A DNA stretch of 64,000 nucleotides from Planctomonas deserti (GTDB taxonomy: Bacteria; Actinomycetota; Actinomycetes; Actinomycetales; Microbacteriaceae), in NCBI RefSeq assembly GCF_003067705.1, contig NZ_QANL01000004.1, positions 186,001-250,000 on the forward strand, given 5' to 3'. Shown piece by piece: positions 30,879 to 40,195 of this stretch (position 1 is its first letter; each line of letters opens with the position of its first letter). The translations under genes and the position numbers were made by a program. A model generated the notes under the pieces. That model saw only the letters and a program-made list of their open reading frames with translations. It searched no databases and had not been told where the DNA came from.

Positions 30879-30941
30879 GGGTCTCTTTTCTGGCGGAGGG
30901 GTCGTGAGCATCGAAGAGGTGTGGCGCGGTGCGCCGGAGCC

Positions 30942-31205
30942 TCACAGATGTCGGTAGACGTCCTCCGGGGTGAGCCCGCGCGCGATCAGCAGCACCTGGA
31001 GGTGGTAGAGGAGCTGGGAGATCTCCTCGGCCGTGCGGTCGTCCGACTCGTACTCGGCGGCCATCCACACCTCGGCGGCCTCTTCGACGATCTTCTTGCC
31101 GATTGCGTGCACACCGGCATCGAGTTCGCGGACGGTGCCTGAGCCCTCGGGGCGGGTCTCGGCCTTCTCGCGGAGCTCGATGAACAGGTCATCGAAGGTC
31201 TTCAC
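30942..31205 (-). CDS. hisE: Phosphoribosyl-ATP pyrophosphatase
   Basis: Second step of histidine synthesis, PR-ATP to PR-AMP. 87 residues, the usual stand-alone actinobacterial HisE (all-alpha MazG-like fold). [13 protein letters not shown] and the GKKIVEE helix carry the metal-binding acidic residues. The start is GTG at 31205. It is the first gene of the hisE-hisG-hisF-hisI-trpE run and follows a 441-bp gap containing the largest repeat array of the window. Confidence 0.96.
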   Translation of the reverse strand: MKTFDDLFIELREKAETRPEGSGTVRELDAGVHAIGKKIVEEAAEVWMAAEYESDDRTAEEISQLLYHLQVLLIARGLTPEDVYRHL

Positions 31206-31353
31206 CGCTCAAGGGTACCGGTTCGCGGCGCGCCCGTCCGACGGCGGCCCTGCGCGGCCCGGGTGTCGCGGTGTTGCGGTGTGCGGTCCGGGAGTCGGCG
31301 GCCGGCGTCGGCGAGGTTGCGACCCCTCCCGGACCGTTGCACCTGCCTCCCAA

Positions 31354-31557
31354 CGCAATTCAGCAGATTCCGACGCCGCGTCGGCGCGTCGAGGCTCGCG
31401 AGCGGCGTGTCGGCCAGGATCTGCTGAATTGCGTCGGTGGTGAACCCGGATCTGCTGAACTGCGGCGGAGCTGAACCGGGATTTGCTGAGTTGCGTCGGT
31501 GGCGAACCGGGATCTGCTGAATTGCGTGGGTGGCGGTCCGGGATCTGCTGAGTTGCG
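31354..31557. repeat. 80-bp inverted-end element plus 31-bp-period array, cluster 2
   Basis: The 80-bp element spans 31354-31433 (left end CGCAATTCAGCAGATTC, right end GGATCTGCTGAATTGCG, GGCGTGTCGGCC just inside the right end). Four more right-end motifs end at 31464, 31495, 31526 and 31557, an exact 31-bp period. The 14-bp spacers are related (TCGGTGGCGAACCG type). The array fills the FKBP-hisE gap; the remaining 31206-31353 is G/C-rich with no gene and probably holds the his promoter, which I could not locate. Confidence 0.92.
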
Positions 31558-31575
31558 TCGTCCGGGGTGAACGAC

Positions 31576-31612
31576 GAAGCGCCCGCCCCGCGTGTCGCGG
31601 GACGGGCGCTTC
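31576..31612 (-). terminator. Terminator hairpin after the FKBP gene
   Basis: GAAGCGCCCG / CGGGCGCTTC with further inner CCGCG/CGCGG pairing gives a stem of about 15 bp, 34 bp past the FKBP stop codon. On the minus strand it is followed by GTCGTTCACC, so the U-run is weak, but the stem is the strongest in this region. Confidence 0.7.
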
Positions 31613-31646
31613 CGGCCGGATTCGTACGCGGCTCAGCGGCTCGGGG

Positions 31647-32021
31647 TTACTGGACGCCCAGGAGGTCGATCACGAAGATGAGCGTGCGACCCGACAGGCG
31701 GTGTCCGCCGCCGGCGGGGCCGTAGGCGAGCTGCGGCGGGACGACGAGCTGGCGGCGTCCGCCGACGCGCATGCCGGGGATGCCCTCCTGCCAGCCCTTG
31801 ACGAGGCTCGCGAGGGGGAAGTTGATGGACTGGCCGCGGTTCCAGGACGAGTCGAACTCCTCGCCCGTCTCGAAGTCGACGCCGAGGTAGTGCACGTTCA
31901 CGGTCGAACCGGCCTGGGCCTCGGCTCCGTCCCCGACGCGGATGTCGGTGATGACGAGCTCCTCGGGCGCGGGTCCGTCGATGAACTCGATCTCGGGCTT
32001 GGTCTGTGCGTTATCGGTCAT
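31647..32021 (-). CDS. FKBP-type peptidyl-prolyl cis-trans isomerase
   Basis: 124-residue cytoplasmic FKBP12-like isomerase that accelerates proline isomerisation in proteins. The domain is complete: VNVHYLGVDFETGEEFDSSW, the hydrophobic pocket INFPLASLVKGWQEGIPGMR, RRQLVVPPQLAYGPAGGG and LIFVIDLLGV. No signal peptide. The ATG at 32021 (MTDNAQTKPE) is preferred over an in-frame start 11 codons upstream that lacks a ribosome site. It is a single gene between rpe (110 bp upstream) and a terminator. Confidence 0.95.
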   Translation of the reverse strand: MTDNAQTKPEIEFIDGPAPEELVITDIRVGDGAEAQAGSTVNVHYLGVDFETGEEFDSSWNRGQSINFPLASLVKGWQEGIPGMRVGGRRQLVVPPQLAYGPAGGGHRLSGRTLIFVIDLLGVQ

Positions 32022-32131
32022 GCATCCATCCAACCAGACATCCTTGGAGCGCACCCGGACCGCACCGAGACCACATCCGGCACCGCACGCCGGACGAAAG
32101 GACGACGACCGCCGACCGCCCGAAGGACGCC

Positions 32132-32800
32132 TCAGTGGGCGTGCGCGGAGGCGGACGCGGCGGCGTGCAGGGACGCGATGCGGTCCAGCGGGTCGTCGGA
32201 GAGGAAGACGCTCGAACCGGCGACGAAGGTGTCCGCACCGGCGTCGGCGGCGATCGCGATGGTGCGCTCGTTGATGCCGCCGTCAACCTGCAGCCACACG
32301 TCGAGCGCGGCGCCCGAGACCCGCTCGCGCAGGGCGCGCAGCTTCGGCATCGTCGACTCCATGAACTCCTGGCCGCCGAAGCCGGGCTCCACGGTCATGA
32401 CGAGCACCTGATCGAACTCGTCGAGGATCTCGAGGAACGGCTCGGCCGGCGTCCCCGGCTTCAGCGCGATGCCGGCGCGCGCGCCGATGGAGCGCAGCCG
32501 CCGGGCGAGCGCGACGGCGTCGGCCGCCGCCTCGGCGTGGAAGGTCACGGAGTAGGCGCCGGTCTCGGCGAACTCCGGCGCCCAGCGGTCCGGGTCGTCG
32601 ATCATCAGGTGCACGTCCAGCGGCAGCGCGCTGATCTCGCCGAGGCGGCGTACCATCTGCTGCCCGAACGTGAGGTTGGGCACGAAGTGGTTGTCCATCA
32701 CGTCGACGTGCACGAGATCCGCCGTCGAGATGCGCCCGAGCTCGCGCTCGAGATTGGCGAAGTCGGCGGACAGGATGCTGGGGTTGATGCGGATGGGCAT
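32132..32800 (-). CDS. rpe: Ribulose-phosphate 3-epimerase
   Basis: Interconverts ribulose 5-phosphate and xylulose 5-phosphate in the pentose phosphate pathway. 222 residues, a metal-dependent TIM barrel. PSILSADFANLERE, HVDVMDNHFVPNLTFG (His and Asp metal ligands), LDVHLMIDDPD, MTVEPGFGGQEF and VDGGIN are all conserved. The ATG at 32800 lies 5 bp past the rsmB stop. The order fmt-rsmB-rpe is shared with mycobacteria. Confidence 0.97.
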   Translation of the reverse strand: MPIRINPSILSADFANLERELGRISTADLVHVDVMDNHFVPNLTFGQQMVRRLGEISALPLDVHLMIDDPDRWAPEFAETGAYSVTFHAEAAADAVALARRLRSIGARAGIALKPGTPAEPFLEILDEFDQVLVMTVEPGFGGQEFMESTMPKLRALRERVSGAALDVWLQVDGGINERTIAIAADAGADTFVAGSSVFLSDDPLDRIASLHAAASASAHAH

Positions 32801-32805
32801 GCGCT

Positions 32806-34194
32806 TCAGCCTACCGAGGCGGGCTTGCCGATCAGGGCGATGAACATCGCGTCCGTGCCGTGCCGATGCGGCCAGAGCTGCACGGAGGCGTCGTCCCCCG
32901 GAAGGTCGAGCGGCTCCCGCGTCACGCCGGCCAGCACGGCGGCCGTGTCGATCGCCTCCAGCTCGGGATGCCGGCGGAGCGCGTCCGCGACGACCGCGCG
33001 CGTCTCGGCGAGGTGCGGCGAGCACGTGACGTAGGCGAGCACCCCGCCCGGGGCGAGGGCGCGGATGCCGGAGTCGAGCAGCTCGGCCTGCAGCGGCGTG
33101 AGGCCGGCCACGTCGCGCGGCGACTTGCGCCAGCGGGCCTCGGGTCGGCGCCGAAGCGCGCCGAGGCCCGTGCATGGTGCGTCGATGAGGATGCGGTCGA
33201 ACCCCTCGGGGTCCGTCTCGCCGACCTCGCGCCCGTCGCGCTCCCAGACCTCGGTCTCCCCCGGCACGGCGGCCAGGGCGTTGCGCACGAGCTCCGCGCG
33301 CGCGGGCACGACCTCGTTCGCGGTGACCGTTGCGCCGCCCAGGGCCGCCTCGGCCGCGAGCAGCGCGGTCTTGCCACCCGGTCCGGCGCACAGGTCGAGC
33401 CAGCGCTCGCCCTGGCGCACCTCGCGCGCACGGCTGAGGGCGAGAGCGGCGAGCTGCGAGCCCTCGTCCTGCACGCGCACCTCGCCTCGGGAGACGGCCG
33501 GCACGTCGCCGGGATCACCGCCCTCGAGGTGAACGGCGAAGGGCGAGTACAGCGCCGCCTCGCCCGGCACGTCGTCCGGCGACGCGACGCCGGGCAGCGC
33601 CGCGAGCGTGACGGACGGCGCCGCGTTGTCCGCGGCGAGCAGGGCCTCGAGCTCGTGCTCGCGCCCCTCCCGGGCGAGGGCGCGGCGGAAGGCGCGCAGG
33701 ATCCAGACCGGGTGCGAGGACTCGAGGGACAGCCGCTCGTCGTCGCTGCGGGCGGTGCCGAGGGCCCGCTCCCGCCACTCCTCCGGAGTGGACCGGGAGA
33801 CGGTGCGCAGCACGCCGTTCACGAACCCCGCGGCGGACTGCGATCCGACCGAGCGGGCGAGGCCGACGGCCTCGTTCACGGCCGCGTGCGATGCGACGCG
33901 CATGGAGAGCAGCTGGTGCACCGAGAGGCGCAGCACATCGAGGATGGGCGGGTCGATGCGATCGATGTCCCGGCCGGCCGCGAGCTCGATCACGCGGTCG
34001 TAGTAGCCGGTCCGACGCAGCGTGCCGTAGGTGAGCTCGGTGGCGAGCGCGGCGTCCTGCCCGCTCAGCCGGTGCCGTCGCAGCCGCACGGGCAGCAGCA
34101 GGTTCGCGTAGGCCTCGGACTCGTGGACGGCGCGGATCACGTCGAACGCGACCCGGCGGGGGGCCTGGACCACGTCCTGCCTGCGGTCGGTCAC
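32806..34194 (-). CDS. rsmB: 16S rRNA (cytosine-967-C5)-methyltransferase family protein
   Basis: 462 residues. The N-terminal NusB-like RNA-binding domain (about 15-145, with LPVRLRRHRLSGQDAALATEL) is followed by a Fmu/NOL1/NOP2 methyltransferase domain. SAM loop LDLCAGPGGKT; the two motif cysteines are in DAPCTGLG (motif IV) and YVTCSPH (motif VI, nucleophile). The GTG at 34194 overlaps the fmt stop by 4 bp (GTGA). It is called RsmB by domain order and by its position next to fmt; the exact target cytosine is inferred from the family. Confidence 0.94.
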   Translation of the reverse strand: MTDRRQDVVQAPRRVAFDVIRAVHESEAYANLLLPVRLRRHRLSGQDAALATELTYGTLRRTGYYDRVIELAAGRDIDRIDPPILDVLRLSVHQLLSMRVASHAAVNEAVGLARSVGSQSAAGFVNGVLRTVSRSTPEEWRERALGTARSDDERLSLESSHPVWILRAFRRALAREGREHELEALLAADNAAPSVTLAALPGVASPDDVPGEAALYSPFAVHLEGGDPGDVPAVSRGEVRVQDEGSQLAALALSRAREVRQGERWLDLCAGPGGKTALLAAEAALGGATVTANEVVPARAELVRNALAAVPGETEVWERDGREVGETDPEGFDRILIDAPCTGLGALRRRPEARWRKSPRDVAGLTPLQAELLDSGIRALAPGGVLAYVTCSPHLAETRAVVADALRRHPELEAIDTAAVLAGVTREPLDLPGDDASVQLWPHRHGTDAMFIALIGKPASVG

Positions 34195-35111
34195 TCGGCC
34201 ACCAGCCCGTCTGTCGCGCCGAGGCCGCGCCACCAGTCCGTGGCGGGCATCGCCCGCTTGCCCGCGGGCTGCACGGTCACGAGCTCGAGCGGCGAGGATC
34301 CGGTGCCCGCGAGTACCCGGCGGTCGACGAGGTCGAGGGTGCCTGGCGGCAGGGACTCCGCTCCCCCGGCGGGCTGGGCCTCGAGCACCTTGATGCGCTG
34401 GCCGGCGACGGTCGTAAAGGCGCCGGGCTCCGGCGTGACGCCCCGGACGCGGGCGTCGAGCGCCACGGCGCTCTCCGTCCAGTCGAGCCGGCCGTCGTCG
34501 AGCGTGAGCTTCGGCGCGAGCGTGGGCTCGCCCTCCTGCGGCTCCGAGCGGGCCGTGCCCGCGGCGATGCCGTCCACGACAGAGAGGAGCAGCTGCGCGC
34601 CCTCCTCGGCGAGCGCGGAGAGCAGATCCCCCGCGGTGTCGCGCACGCCGATGCGGCGCGACAGGGTCGCGAAGACGGGGCCGGTGTCCAGCCCGGTCTC
34701 GAGCTGGAACACCGCGGCACCGGTGAGCTCGTCCCCCGCGATCACCGCCCGCTGCACCGGCGCGGCACCTCGCCAGCGCGGCAGAAGCGAGAAGTGCAGG
34801 TTGATCCAGCCGTGCGTCGGGGTGGAGAGCAGCGGCTCGCGGACGAGGCCGCCGTAGGCGACGATGACGCCGAGGTCGGGCCGCAGCGCGGCGATCCGCT
34901 CGGTCGCGTCGTCGTCGAGCCGGTTCGTGCGGATGGTGGGGATGCCCCGCTCCTCGGCGAGCGCGGCCACGGGCGACGGCGTGAGGACCCGCTTGCGGCC
35001 GGTCGGCGCATCCGCTCGGGTCAGCACGGCGGCGAGCTCGTGCTCGGAGCCGGCGAGCGCGGTGAGGCTCGGCACGGCGGCCTGCGGGGTGCCGGCGAAG
35101 ACGACCCTCAT
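34191..35111 (-). CDS. fmt: Methionyl-tRNA formyltransferase
   Basis: Formylates initiator Met-tRNA using 10-formyl-tetrahydrofolate. 306 residues. N-terminal catalytic domain starts MRVVFAGTPQAAVPSL; the catalytic triad is in NLHFSLLPRWRGAAPVQ (Asn, His) and TGLDTGP (Asp). A C-terminal tRNA-binding OB domain follows. It is 25 bp after priA and overlaps rsmB by 4 bp. A separate peptide deformylase gene, often adjacent, is not seen here. Confidence 0.97.
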   Translation of the reverse strand: MRVVFAGTPQAAVPSLTALAGSEHELAAVLTRADAPTGRKRVLTPSPVAALAEERGIPTIRTNRLDDDATERIAALRPDLGVIVAYGGLVREPLLSTPTHGWINLHFSLLPRWRGAAPVQRAVIAGDELTGAAVFQLETGLDTGPVFATLSRRIGVRDTAGDLLSALAEEGAQLLLSVVDGIAAGTARSEPQEGEPTLAPKLTLDDGRLDWTESAVALDARVRGVTPEPGAFTTVAGQRIKVLEAQPAGGAESLPPGTLDLVDRRVLAGTGSSPLELVTVQPAGKRAMPATDWWRGLGATDGLVAE

Positions 35112-35136
35112 CGGCTGGGGCTTACTCGATGTGTCA

Positions 35137-37305
35137 TCAGAAGATCTCCGGATCGTCGAACCGCACGCGAAGGGACGGCTGTGGTCGAGGGGCGCCCTTG
35201 CCCGGGGTGCCTTTGCGCCTGGTCGAGGCGTTCTGCACGACGGCCGATCGTAGCGCGGATGCCACCGCGCCGCCGGAGCCGTAGTCGAAGCGGACGATGG
35301 CGCGCACGAGGCCCGGCTCCGCGTCCACCGGGCCGAGCACGTCGACGCCGGGGAGCTCGCGGATGCCCTCGACGGCGCCCGCCACCGGCCCCGCCGCCCC
35401 GACGATCGTGCCCGCGCGCACGGCGGGCGGGAACCGCAGGGCGCGCCGGTCGGCGAGCTCGGCGCTGGCGTAGTCCGCCTGCCGCCAGGTGTTCAGGGCT
35501 CGGGCCAGGGGGCCGCCGACGCCGACGAGCATCACGGGCGCCTTGGGCGCGGCGAGGGAGGCGGCGTTGGACCACCAGCGCAGGCAGTCCTCGCCGACGC
35601 GCAGGCTCTCCCGCGCCAGCATCCGCTCGCCGTCGAGCAGCAGCACGGCGGCGTATCCCCCCGGGGTGATGGGCTCGGCCCCGCGGGTGGCGACCACCAG
35701 CGCCGGCTTGGCCGGCACCTCCTGCACCGGGCGCTCGCCGTCGGCGACGACGACCCGGACGCCGGGGAAGGCGCGGCCCAGCTCCTCAGCGGTGCGGCCG
35801 GCGCCGACGGAGACGAAGCGCAGCCGCTCACCGGAGCAGTGCGTGCAGTGCCAGTCGGCCGCGAGCGCGCCGCACCAGCCGCACGACGGCACGGCCGATG
35901 CGGAGGACTTGCCGAGCGGGCCGTTGCAGCGATTGCAGCGGGCCGCCTGGCCGCAGGACTGGCAGGCGAGCACGGGGGCGTAGCCCGGGCGGGCGACCTG
36001 CACGAGCACCGGCCCCGAGTCCAGTGCCTCGCGGGCGGCGCGCCAGGCGGTCGAGGGGATGCGGGCGAGCTGGGCGAAGCCGTCCTGCGCCGCCTGCTGC
36101 ACGGTCGGGATCACCCGCGGGCCGATGGGCGAGGACGGGGCGAGGTCGTGCAGCCAGCCGATCTCGACGAGCCGCTCCACCTCGGTGCTGCGGGAGTGCG
36201 ACAGGAAGGCGAGCGCCGCGCCCGACTGCTCCTGGCGCAGCAGCGCGACGTCGCGGGAGTGGGCGTACGGGGCGAGCGGCTCCGCGTGCAGGGGATCCCC
36301 CTCGTCCCAGAGGGCGATCAGGCCGAGCTTCCGCGCGGGCGCGTACACGGCGGAGCGCGTGCCCAGGATGACCCGCGGCTCGTCGCCGAGGCAGGACAGG
36401 AACGCGCGATAGCGGTCCGGGTTGGACTGCCGGGCATCCGTGCGGGCGATCGCCTCGGCGGGCAGCAGCGACTCGAGGGCGGCCTGCAGCTGGTCCTGGT
36501 CGCGGTAGTCGGGCACGGCGAGGATGGCGCTGCTGCCGGAGGCGAGCGTGTGCGCTGCGGCCTGCGCCAGCGTCAGGGCCCAGCGACCCACCCAGCGGCC
36601 GGGCGAGCACTCGACGACCCCGGGCAGCGCGGCGGATGCCCAGCGGGCCCGCGCGTCGATCGCGCTCTCCCACCGCCCCGCGGGATACCCCTCGACTCTC
36701 GCCCCGGCTCCCGCACCCGCACCCGCGCCGTGAGGTGCCCGCTTCGGACCCTCTTCCGGCCCTTCAGGGACCGAAGTGGGCACCTCAGGGGATGGGGAGG
36801 GGACGACCGCGCCGTGAGGTGCCGAGTTCGGTCCCCTTTCCGGCTCGGAAGGGACCGAAGTGGGCACCTCAGGGGGTGGGGATGGGGACGGGGCGGGAGG
36901 GGCGGCGGCGGCGAGGTGGGCCTTCTCGACGCGGGCCTGGCGCCCCGGGATGGCGAAGCGCAGCACGTCGATCGCGCTGCCCGCGCCGCGGTCGGCCACC
37001 GCGCGGGCGAGCCGCCACACCTCGGGGGTGAGCACCACGATCGGCGACACCACGGAGTCGACCGGGCTGAGCGCGCCCTCGTACGAGCCGACGGTGCCGA
37101 CCTCGACGACGAACGCGTCGGAGAGCCGGCCCGCGGAGCGGAACGGCACCTTCACGCGGACGCCCGGCACAACGGCATCCGCCAGCTCGGGCGGGATCGC
37201 GTAGTCGAACAGGCGGTCGAGCTGCGGCAGCGGCGTGTCGAGCACGACCCGCGCGACGGCGCGCTCGCCGCCGGTCGGGAGGAGGGCGGGCTCGGCCGGG
37301 GTCAC
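35137..37305 (-). CDS. priA: PriA-like primosomal protein (Walker A absent) with inserted linker
   Basis: 722 residues. The N-terminal 3'-DNA-end-binding domain (about 15-125, [20 protein letters not shown]) and helicase lobes are recognisable. The zinc sites are CQSC, CNRC, CGWC and CTHC (about 440-490). As in other actinobacteria the Walker A GKT is lost ([15 protein letters not shown] stands there) and the DEEH box reads WDEGD, so helicase activity is unlikely; a replication-restart role is by homology. Residues 141-196 are two 28-residue Pro-rich units (PEVPTSVP...GP..APHGA) encoded by an in-frame palindromic repeat. The GTG overlaps the metK stop by 4 bp. Confidence 0.93.
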   Translation of the reverse strand: MTPAEPALLPTGGERAVARVVLDTPLPQLDRLFDYAIPPELADAVVPGVRVKVPFRSAGRLSDAFVVEVGTVGSYEGALSPVDSVVSPIVVLTPEVWRLARAVADRGAGSAIDVLRFAIPGRQARVEKAHLAAAAPPAPSPSPPPEVPTSVPSEPERGPNSAPHGAVVPSPSPEVPTSVPEGPEEGPKRAPHGAGAGAGAGARVEGYPAGRWESAIDARARWASAALPGVVECSPGRWVGRWALTLAQAAAHTLASGSSAILAVPDYRDQDQLQAALESLLPAEAIARTDARQSNPDRYRAFLSCLGDEPRVILGTRSAVYAPARKLGLIALWDEGDPLHAEPLAPYAHSRDVALLRQEQSGAALAFLSHSRSTEVERLVEIGWLHDLAPSSPIGPRVIPTVQQAAQDGFAQLARIPSTAWRAAREALDSGPVLVQVARPGYAPVLACQSCGQAARCNRCNGPLGKSSASAVPSCGWCGALAADWHCTHCSGERLRFVSVGAGRTAEELGRAFPGVRVVVADGERPVQEVPAKPALVVATRGAEPITPGGYAAVLLLDGERMLARESLRVGEDCLRWWSNAASLAAPKAPVMLVGVGGPLARALNTWRQADYASAELADRRALRFPPAVRAGTIVGAAGPVAGAVEGIRELPGVDVLGPVDAEPGLVRAIVRFDYGSGGAVASALRSAVVQNASTRRKGTPGKGAPRPQPSLRVRFDDPEIF
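36728..36888. repeat. Two in-frame palindromic REP-like units inside priA
   Basis: Two copies, starting at 36728 and 36812 (84 bp apart, exactly 28 codons), each about 70 bp. The left arm TGAGGTGCC..., the right arm GGGACCGAAGTGGGCACCTC and a trailing GGGG-rich stretch match the intergenic copy at 2262-2332. On the coding strand they are translated as the Pro/Glu-rich linker of PriA without a stop codon. Confidence 0.88.
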
Positions 37306-38495
37306 AACCGGGCCGCGCTGCGGAGCTCCTCCACCCGGTTCAGCTTCTCCCAGGTGAAGTCGGGGAGCTCCCGGCCGAAGTGCCCGTAGACCGAGGTCTG
37401 CGAGTAGATGGGCCGCAGCAGGTCGAGCTCCTCGATGATGGCGGCGGGGCGGAGGTCGAACACGTCGCGGATCGCCCGGATGATGCTCGCCTCCGGCACG
37501 GTGCCCGTCCCGAAGGTCTCGACGTACAGGCCAACGGGCGCGGCCTTGCCGATCGCGTACGCAACCTGCACCTCGAGGCGGTCGGCGAGGCCGGCGGCGA
37601 CGGCGTTCTTCGCGACCCAGCGCATCGCGTATGCCGCGCTGCGGTCGACCTTGCTCGGGTCCTTGCCGCTGAACGCGCCGCCGCCGTGCCGAGAAGCGCC
37701 GCCATAGGTGTCGACGATGATCTTGCGGCCGGTGAGCCCGGCGTCGCCCTTGGGCCCGCCGATCTCGAACCGCCCGGTCGGGTTGATGAGCACGTTCGTG
37801 TGGCTGGAGTCCAGCCCGGCCGCGGCGAGGACGGGGCGGATCACGAGCTCGTCGATGTCCGCCCGCAGCGTCGCCGTGTCCACCTCGGGCGCGTGCTGGG
37901 ACGACAGCACGACGGTCTCGACCGTGCGGGGCACGAAGCCCTCGTAGCCGACCGTGACCTGGGTCTTGCCGTCGGGGCGCAGGTAGCCGACGAGGCCCTC
38001 GCGCCGCACCTGCGCGAGGCGCTCGGAGAGCCGGTGGGCGAGCCAGATGGGCAGCGGCATCAGCTGCGGGGTCTCGCGGGTGGCGAAGCCGAACATGATG
38101 CCCTGGTCGCCGGCGCCCTGCGCGTCGCGCGGGTCCTCGTTGGCCTCCTCGCGCGCCTCGTAGGAGCGGTCGACGCCCTGCGCGATGTCGGGCGACTGGG
38201 CGCCGATCGAGACGGAGACGCCGCAGCTGTCGCCGTCGAAGCCGATGTCGGAGGAGGTGTAGCCGATCTGGCGCACGCGGTCGCGCACGATGCCGGGGAT
38301 GTCGGCGTAGCCGGACGTGTTCACCTCGCCCGCGACGTGCACGAGGCCCGTCGTCACCAGGGTCTCGACGGCGACCCGGCTGTTCGGGTCCTGCTCGAGC
38401 AGGGCGTCGAGGATGCTGTCGGAGATCTGGTCGCAGATCTTGTCCGGGTGACCTTCGGTGACGGACTCCGAGGTGAACAGGCGCAGCGCCGTCAC
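37302..38495 (-). CDS. metK: S-adenosylmethionine synthetase
   Basis: Makes SAM from methionine and ATP. 397 residues. Signatures: [21 protein letters not shown] (about 6-26), [12 protein letters not shown], the P-loop-like [20 protein letters not shown] and [10 protein letters not shown]. The GTG at 38495 lies 28 bp after the coaBC stop and its own stop overlaps priA by 4 bp. No SAM riboswitch is seen, consistent with the gene sitting inside the gmk-rpoZ-coaBC-metK-priA operon. Confidence 0.98.
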   Translation of the reverse strand: MTALRLFTSESVTEGHPDKICDQISDSILDALLEQDPNSRVAVETLVTTGLVHVAGEVNTSGYADIPGIVRDRVRQIGYTSSDIGFDGDSCGVSVSIGAQSPDIAQGVDRSYEAREEANEDPRDAQGAGDQGIMFGFATRETPQLMPLPIWLAHRLSERLAQVRREGLVGYLRPDGKTQVTVGYEGFVPRTVETVVLSSQHAPEVDTATLRADIDELVIRPVLAAAGLDSSHTNVLINPTGRFEIGGPKGDAGLTGRKIIVDTYGGASRHGGGAFSGKDPSKVDRSAAYAMRWVAKNAVAAGLADRLEVQVAYAIGKAAPVGLYVETFGTGTVPEASIIRAIRDVFDLRPAAIIEELDLLRPIYSQTSVYGHFGRELPDFTWEKLNRVEELRSAARL

Positions 38496-38523
38496 AGGAC
38501 CTCCAGGGCTGGGGACGCCCGCG

Positions 38524-39831
38524 TCAGGCCCGGGGCAGAAGGGCCGGGTGCACGGCGTCGAGGATGCGATGGGCCACGGTCGCTTTGCTGCCGGAGGCCT
38601 CCATCACTATATCTCCGCCCCGCTGGACGACCACGACGGCGTTGTCCTCCGCCGCGAAGCCCAGTGACCAGCCCACCCTGTTCAGGACGAGATAGTCGCA
38701 GCCCTTGCGCTCGAGCTTGGCGCGGCCGACCCGCACGAGCTCGTCCTCGTCCGCGGCGGTCTCGGCGGCGAAGCCCACGACCACCTGGCCGTCGCGACGC
38801 TCGACGGCGAGGCCCGCGAGGATGTCCGGGTTGCGCACGAGCTCGAGGGTCACCCGGTCCCCCGCCGTCTCCTTCTTGATCTTCTGCTCCGCAACGGCCG
38901 CAGGACGGTAGTCCGCGACCGCGGCGGCCATGATCACGAGATCCGCGCGCTGCGCGTGGACGCGTGCCGCCTCCTCGAGCTCGGCCGCGGTCTGCACGTG
39001 GACGACCGAGACGCCCTCCGGGACCGGCACCTCGAGGTGCGCGGCGAGCAGCGTGACGGACGCCCCGCGCTCGAGCGCGGCGGCCGCGAGGGCGACGCCC
39101 TGCCGCCCGCTCGAGCGGTTGCCGAGGAATCGCACGGGGTCGAGGGGCTCACGGGTGCCGCCCGCGCTGATGAGCACGCGCAGTCCGGCGAGGTCCCCAG
39201 AGCCGGGGTCGGCAGAGCCGGGATCTGCAGAGTCCGGAGCAGCGGAGCCGGAAGCGGGAGCGGGCGCGGCGGCGTCATCCGGCCCGGCGCCCCCGACGAC
39301 GGCGAGGGCAGCGCGCACGATGTCGTCCGGCTCGGACATGCGCCCCGCGCCCACGTCCTCGCCGGTGAGCCGGCCGGAGGCAGGCCCGACGATGGTGATG
39401 CCGCGGGACCGGAGCAGGGCCACGTTGGCGCGCGTGGCCTGATTGCCCCACATCTCGGTGTGCATGGCGGGGGCGACCACGACGGGGGCCGTGCTCGCGA
39501 GCACGGTGTTGCCGAGCAGGTCGTCGGCCAGGCCGTGAGCCAGCTTGGCGAGCGTGTTCGCCGTGGCCGGGGCGATGATGATGAGGTCGGCCGCCTGCCC
39601 GATGGACACGTGCCGCACCTGGGCGACGCCCTCGTAGAGGTCGGAGTTCACCGGGTTGCGGCTGATGGCCTCGAGCGTCGGCTTCCCGACGAAGCGCAGC
39701 GCGGCATCCGTCGCGATGACGTGCACGTCGTGCCCCTCGAGCACGAGGGCGCGGACGACGTTCACCGCCTTGTACGCGGCGATCCCGCCGCTGATGCCGA
39801 CGACGACGTTCAAACGGCGGGACCCGGTCAC
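38524..39831 (-). CDS. coaBC: Phosphopantothenoylcysteine synthase/decarboxylase
   Basis: Bifunctional coenzyme A enzyme. The N-terminal CoaC flavoprotein domain (about 1-180) has [13 protein letters not shown], the active-site His in [20 protein letters not shown] and PAMHTEMW. The C-terminal CoaB domain (about 215-435) has [26 protein letters not shown] and AAVADYRP with IKKE. They are joined by a linker rich in Ala/Pro/Ser/Asp with [11 protein letters not shown] repeats. The GTG at 39831 has GGAGAA upstream. CoaE, the last enzyme of the pathway, lies at the other end of the window. Confidence 0.97.
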   Translation of the reverse strand: MTGSRRLNVVVGISGGIAAYKAVNVVRALVLEGHDVHVIATDAALRFVGKPTLEAISRNPVNSDLYEGVAQVRHVSIGQAADLIIIAPATANTLAKLAHGLADDLLGNTVLASTAPVVVAPAMHTEMWGNQATRANVALLRSRGITIVGPASGRLTGEDVGAGRMSEPDDIVRAALAVVGGAGPDDAAAPAPASGSAAPDSADPGSADPGSGDLAGLRVLISAGGTREPLDPVRFLGNRSSGRQGVALAAAALERGASVTLLAAHLEVPVPEGVSVVHVQTAAELEEAARVHAQRADLVIMAAAVADYRPAAVAEQKIKKETAGDRVTLELVRNPDILAGLAVERRDGQVVVGFAAETAADEDELVRVGRAKLERKGCDYLVLNRVGWSLGFAAEDNAVVVVQRGGDIVMEASGSKATVAHRILDAVHPALLPRA

Positions 39832-39852
39832 GCGATTCTCCTTGAGGAGGGG

Positions 39853-40116
39853 CTACTCGGAGGAGGGGGACGCCTTGGCCGTGAGCTTGTTCTCGTTGAT
39901 CTCGTGCAGCGCGACGGACAGCGGCTTGTCGTCGATGTTCGAGTCGACGAGCGGTCCGACGTTGTCGAACAGGCTGCCCTCGTGCAGGTCGGCGTAGTAG
40001 TCGTTGATCTGACGCGCGCGCTTGGACGCGAAGATGACGAGGGCGTACTTCGAGTCCACCTTCTCGAGCAGCTCGTCGATCGGCGGGTCGATGATTCCGG
40101 TGAGCTTTTCGGCCAT
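39853..40116 (-). CDS. rpoZ: RNA polymerase omega subunit
   Basis: 87-residue omega subunit that assists folding of beta-prime and assembly of RNA polymerase. The conserved block [20 protein letters not shown] (about 24-43) and PLSVALHEI are present; the N-terminus [17 protein letters not shown] is the actinobacterial form. The ATG at 40116 has AAGGAG nine bases upstream. It lies between gmk (79 bp) and coaBC (21 bp), the usual order. Confidence 0.97.
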   Translation of the reverse strand: MAEKLTGIIDPPIDELLEKVDSKYALVIFASKRARQINDYYADLHEGSLFDNVGPLVDSNIDDKPLSVALHEINENKLTAKASPSSE

Positions 40117-40195
40117 GGGAGAACTCCTTCTCGGGTGAGCGTGTGTGCGGCCGGTGCGGCCGCGAGCGGGGCGGTCGGGGTCTGGAAGACGTCCG

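Noticed and set aside
31417-31557. Regularly spaced repeats as a CRISPR array
   Set aside because: The spacers are only 14 bp, similar to one another, and the repeats are degenerate; there are no cas genes. The array is an extension of an inverted-end element.
35137-37305. priA as a decayed helicase gene because Walker A is missing
   Set aside because: Loss of Walker A is general in actinobacterial PriA; zinc cysteines and the overall fold are preserved and the gene sits in its conserved operon.
38496-38523. SAM riboswitch before metK
   Set aside because: Only 28 bp separate coaBC and metK, too short for any known SAM riboswitch.
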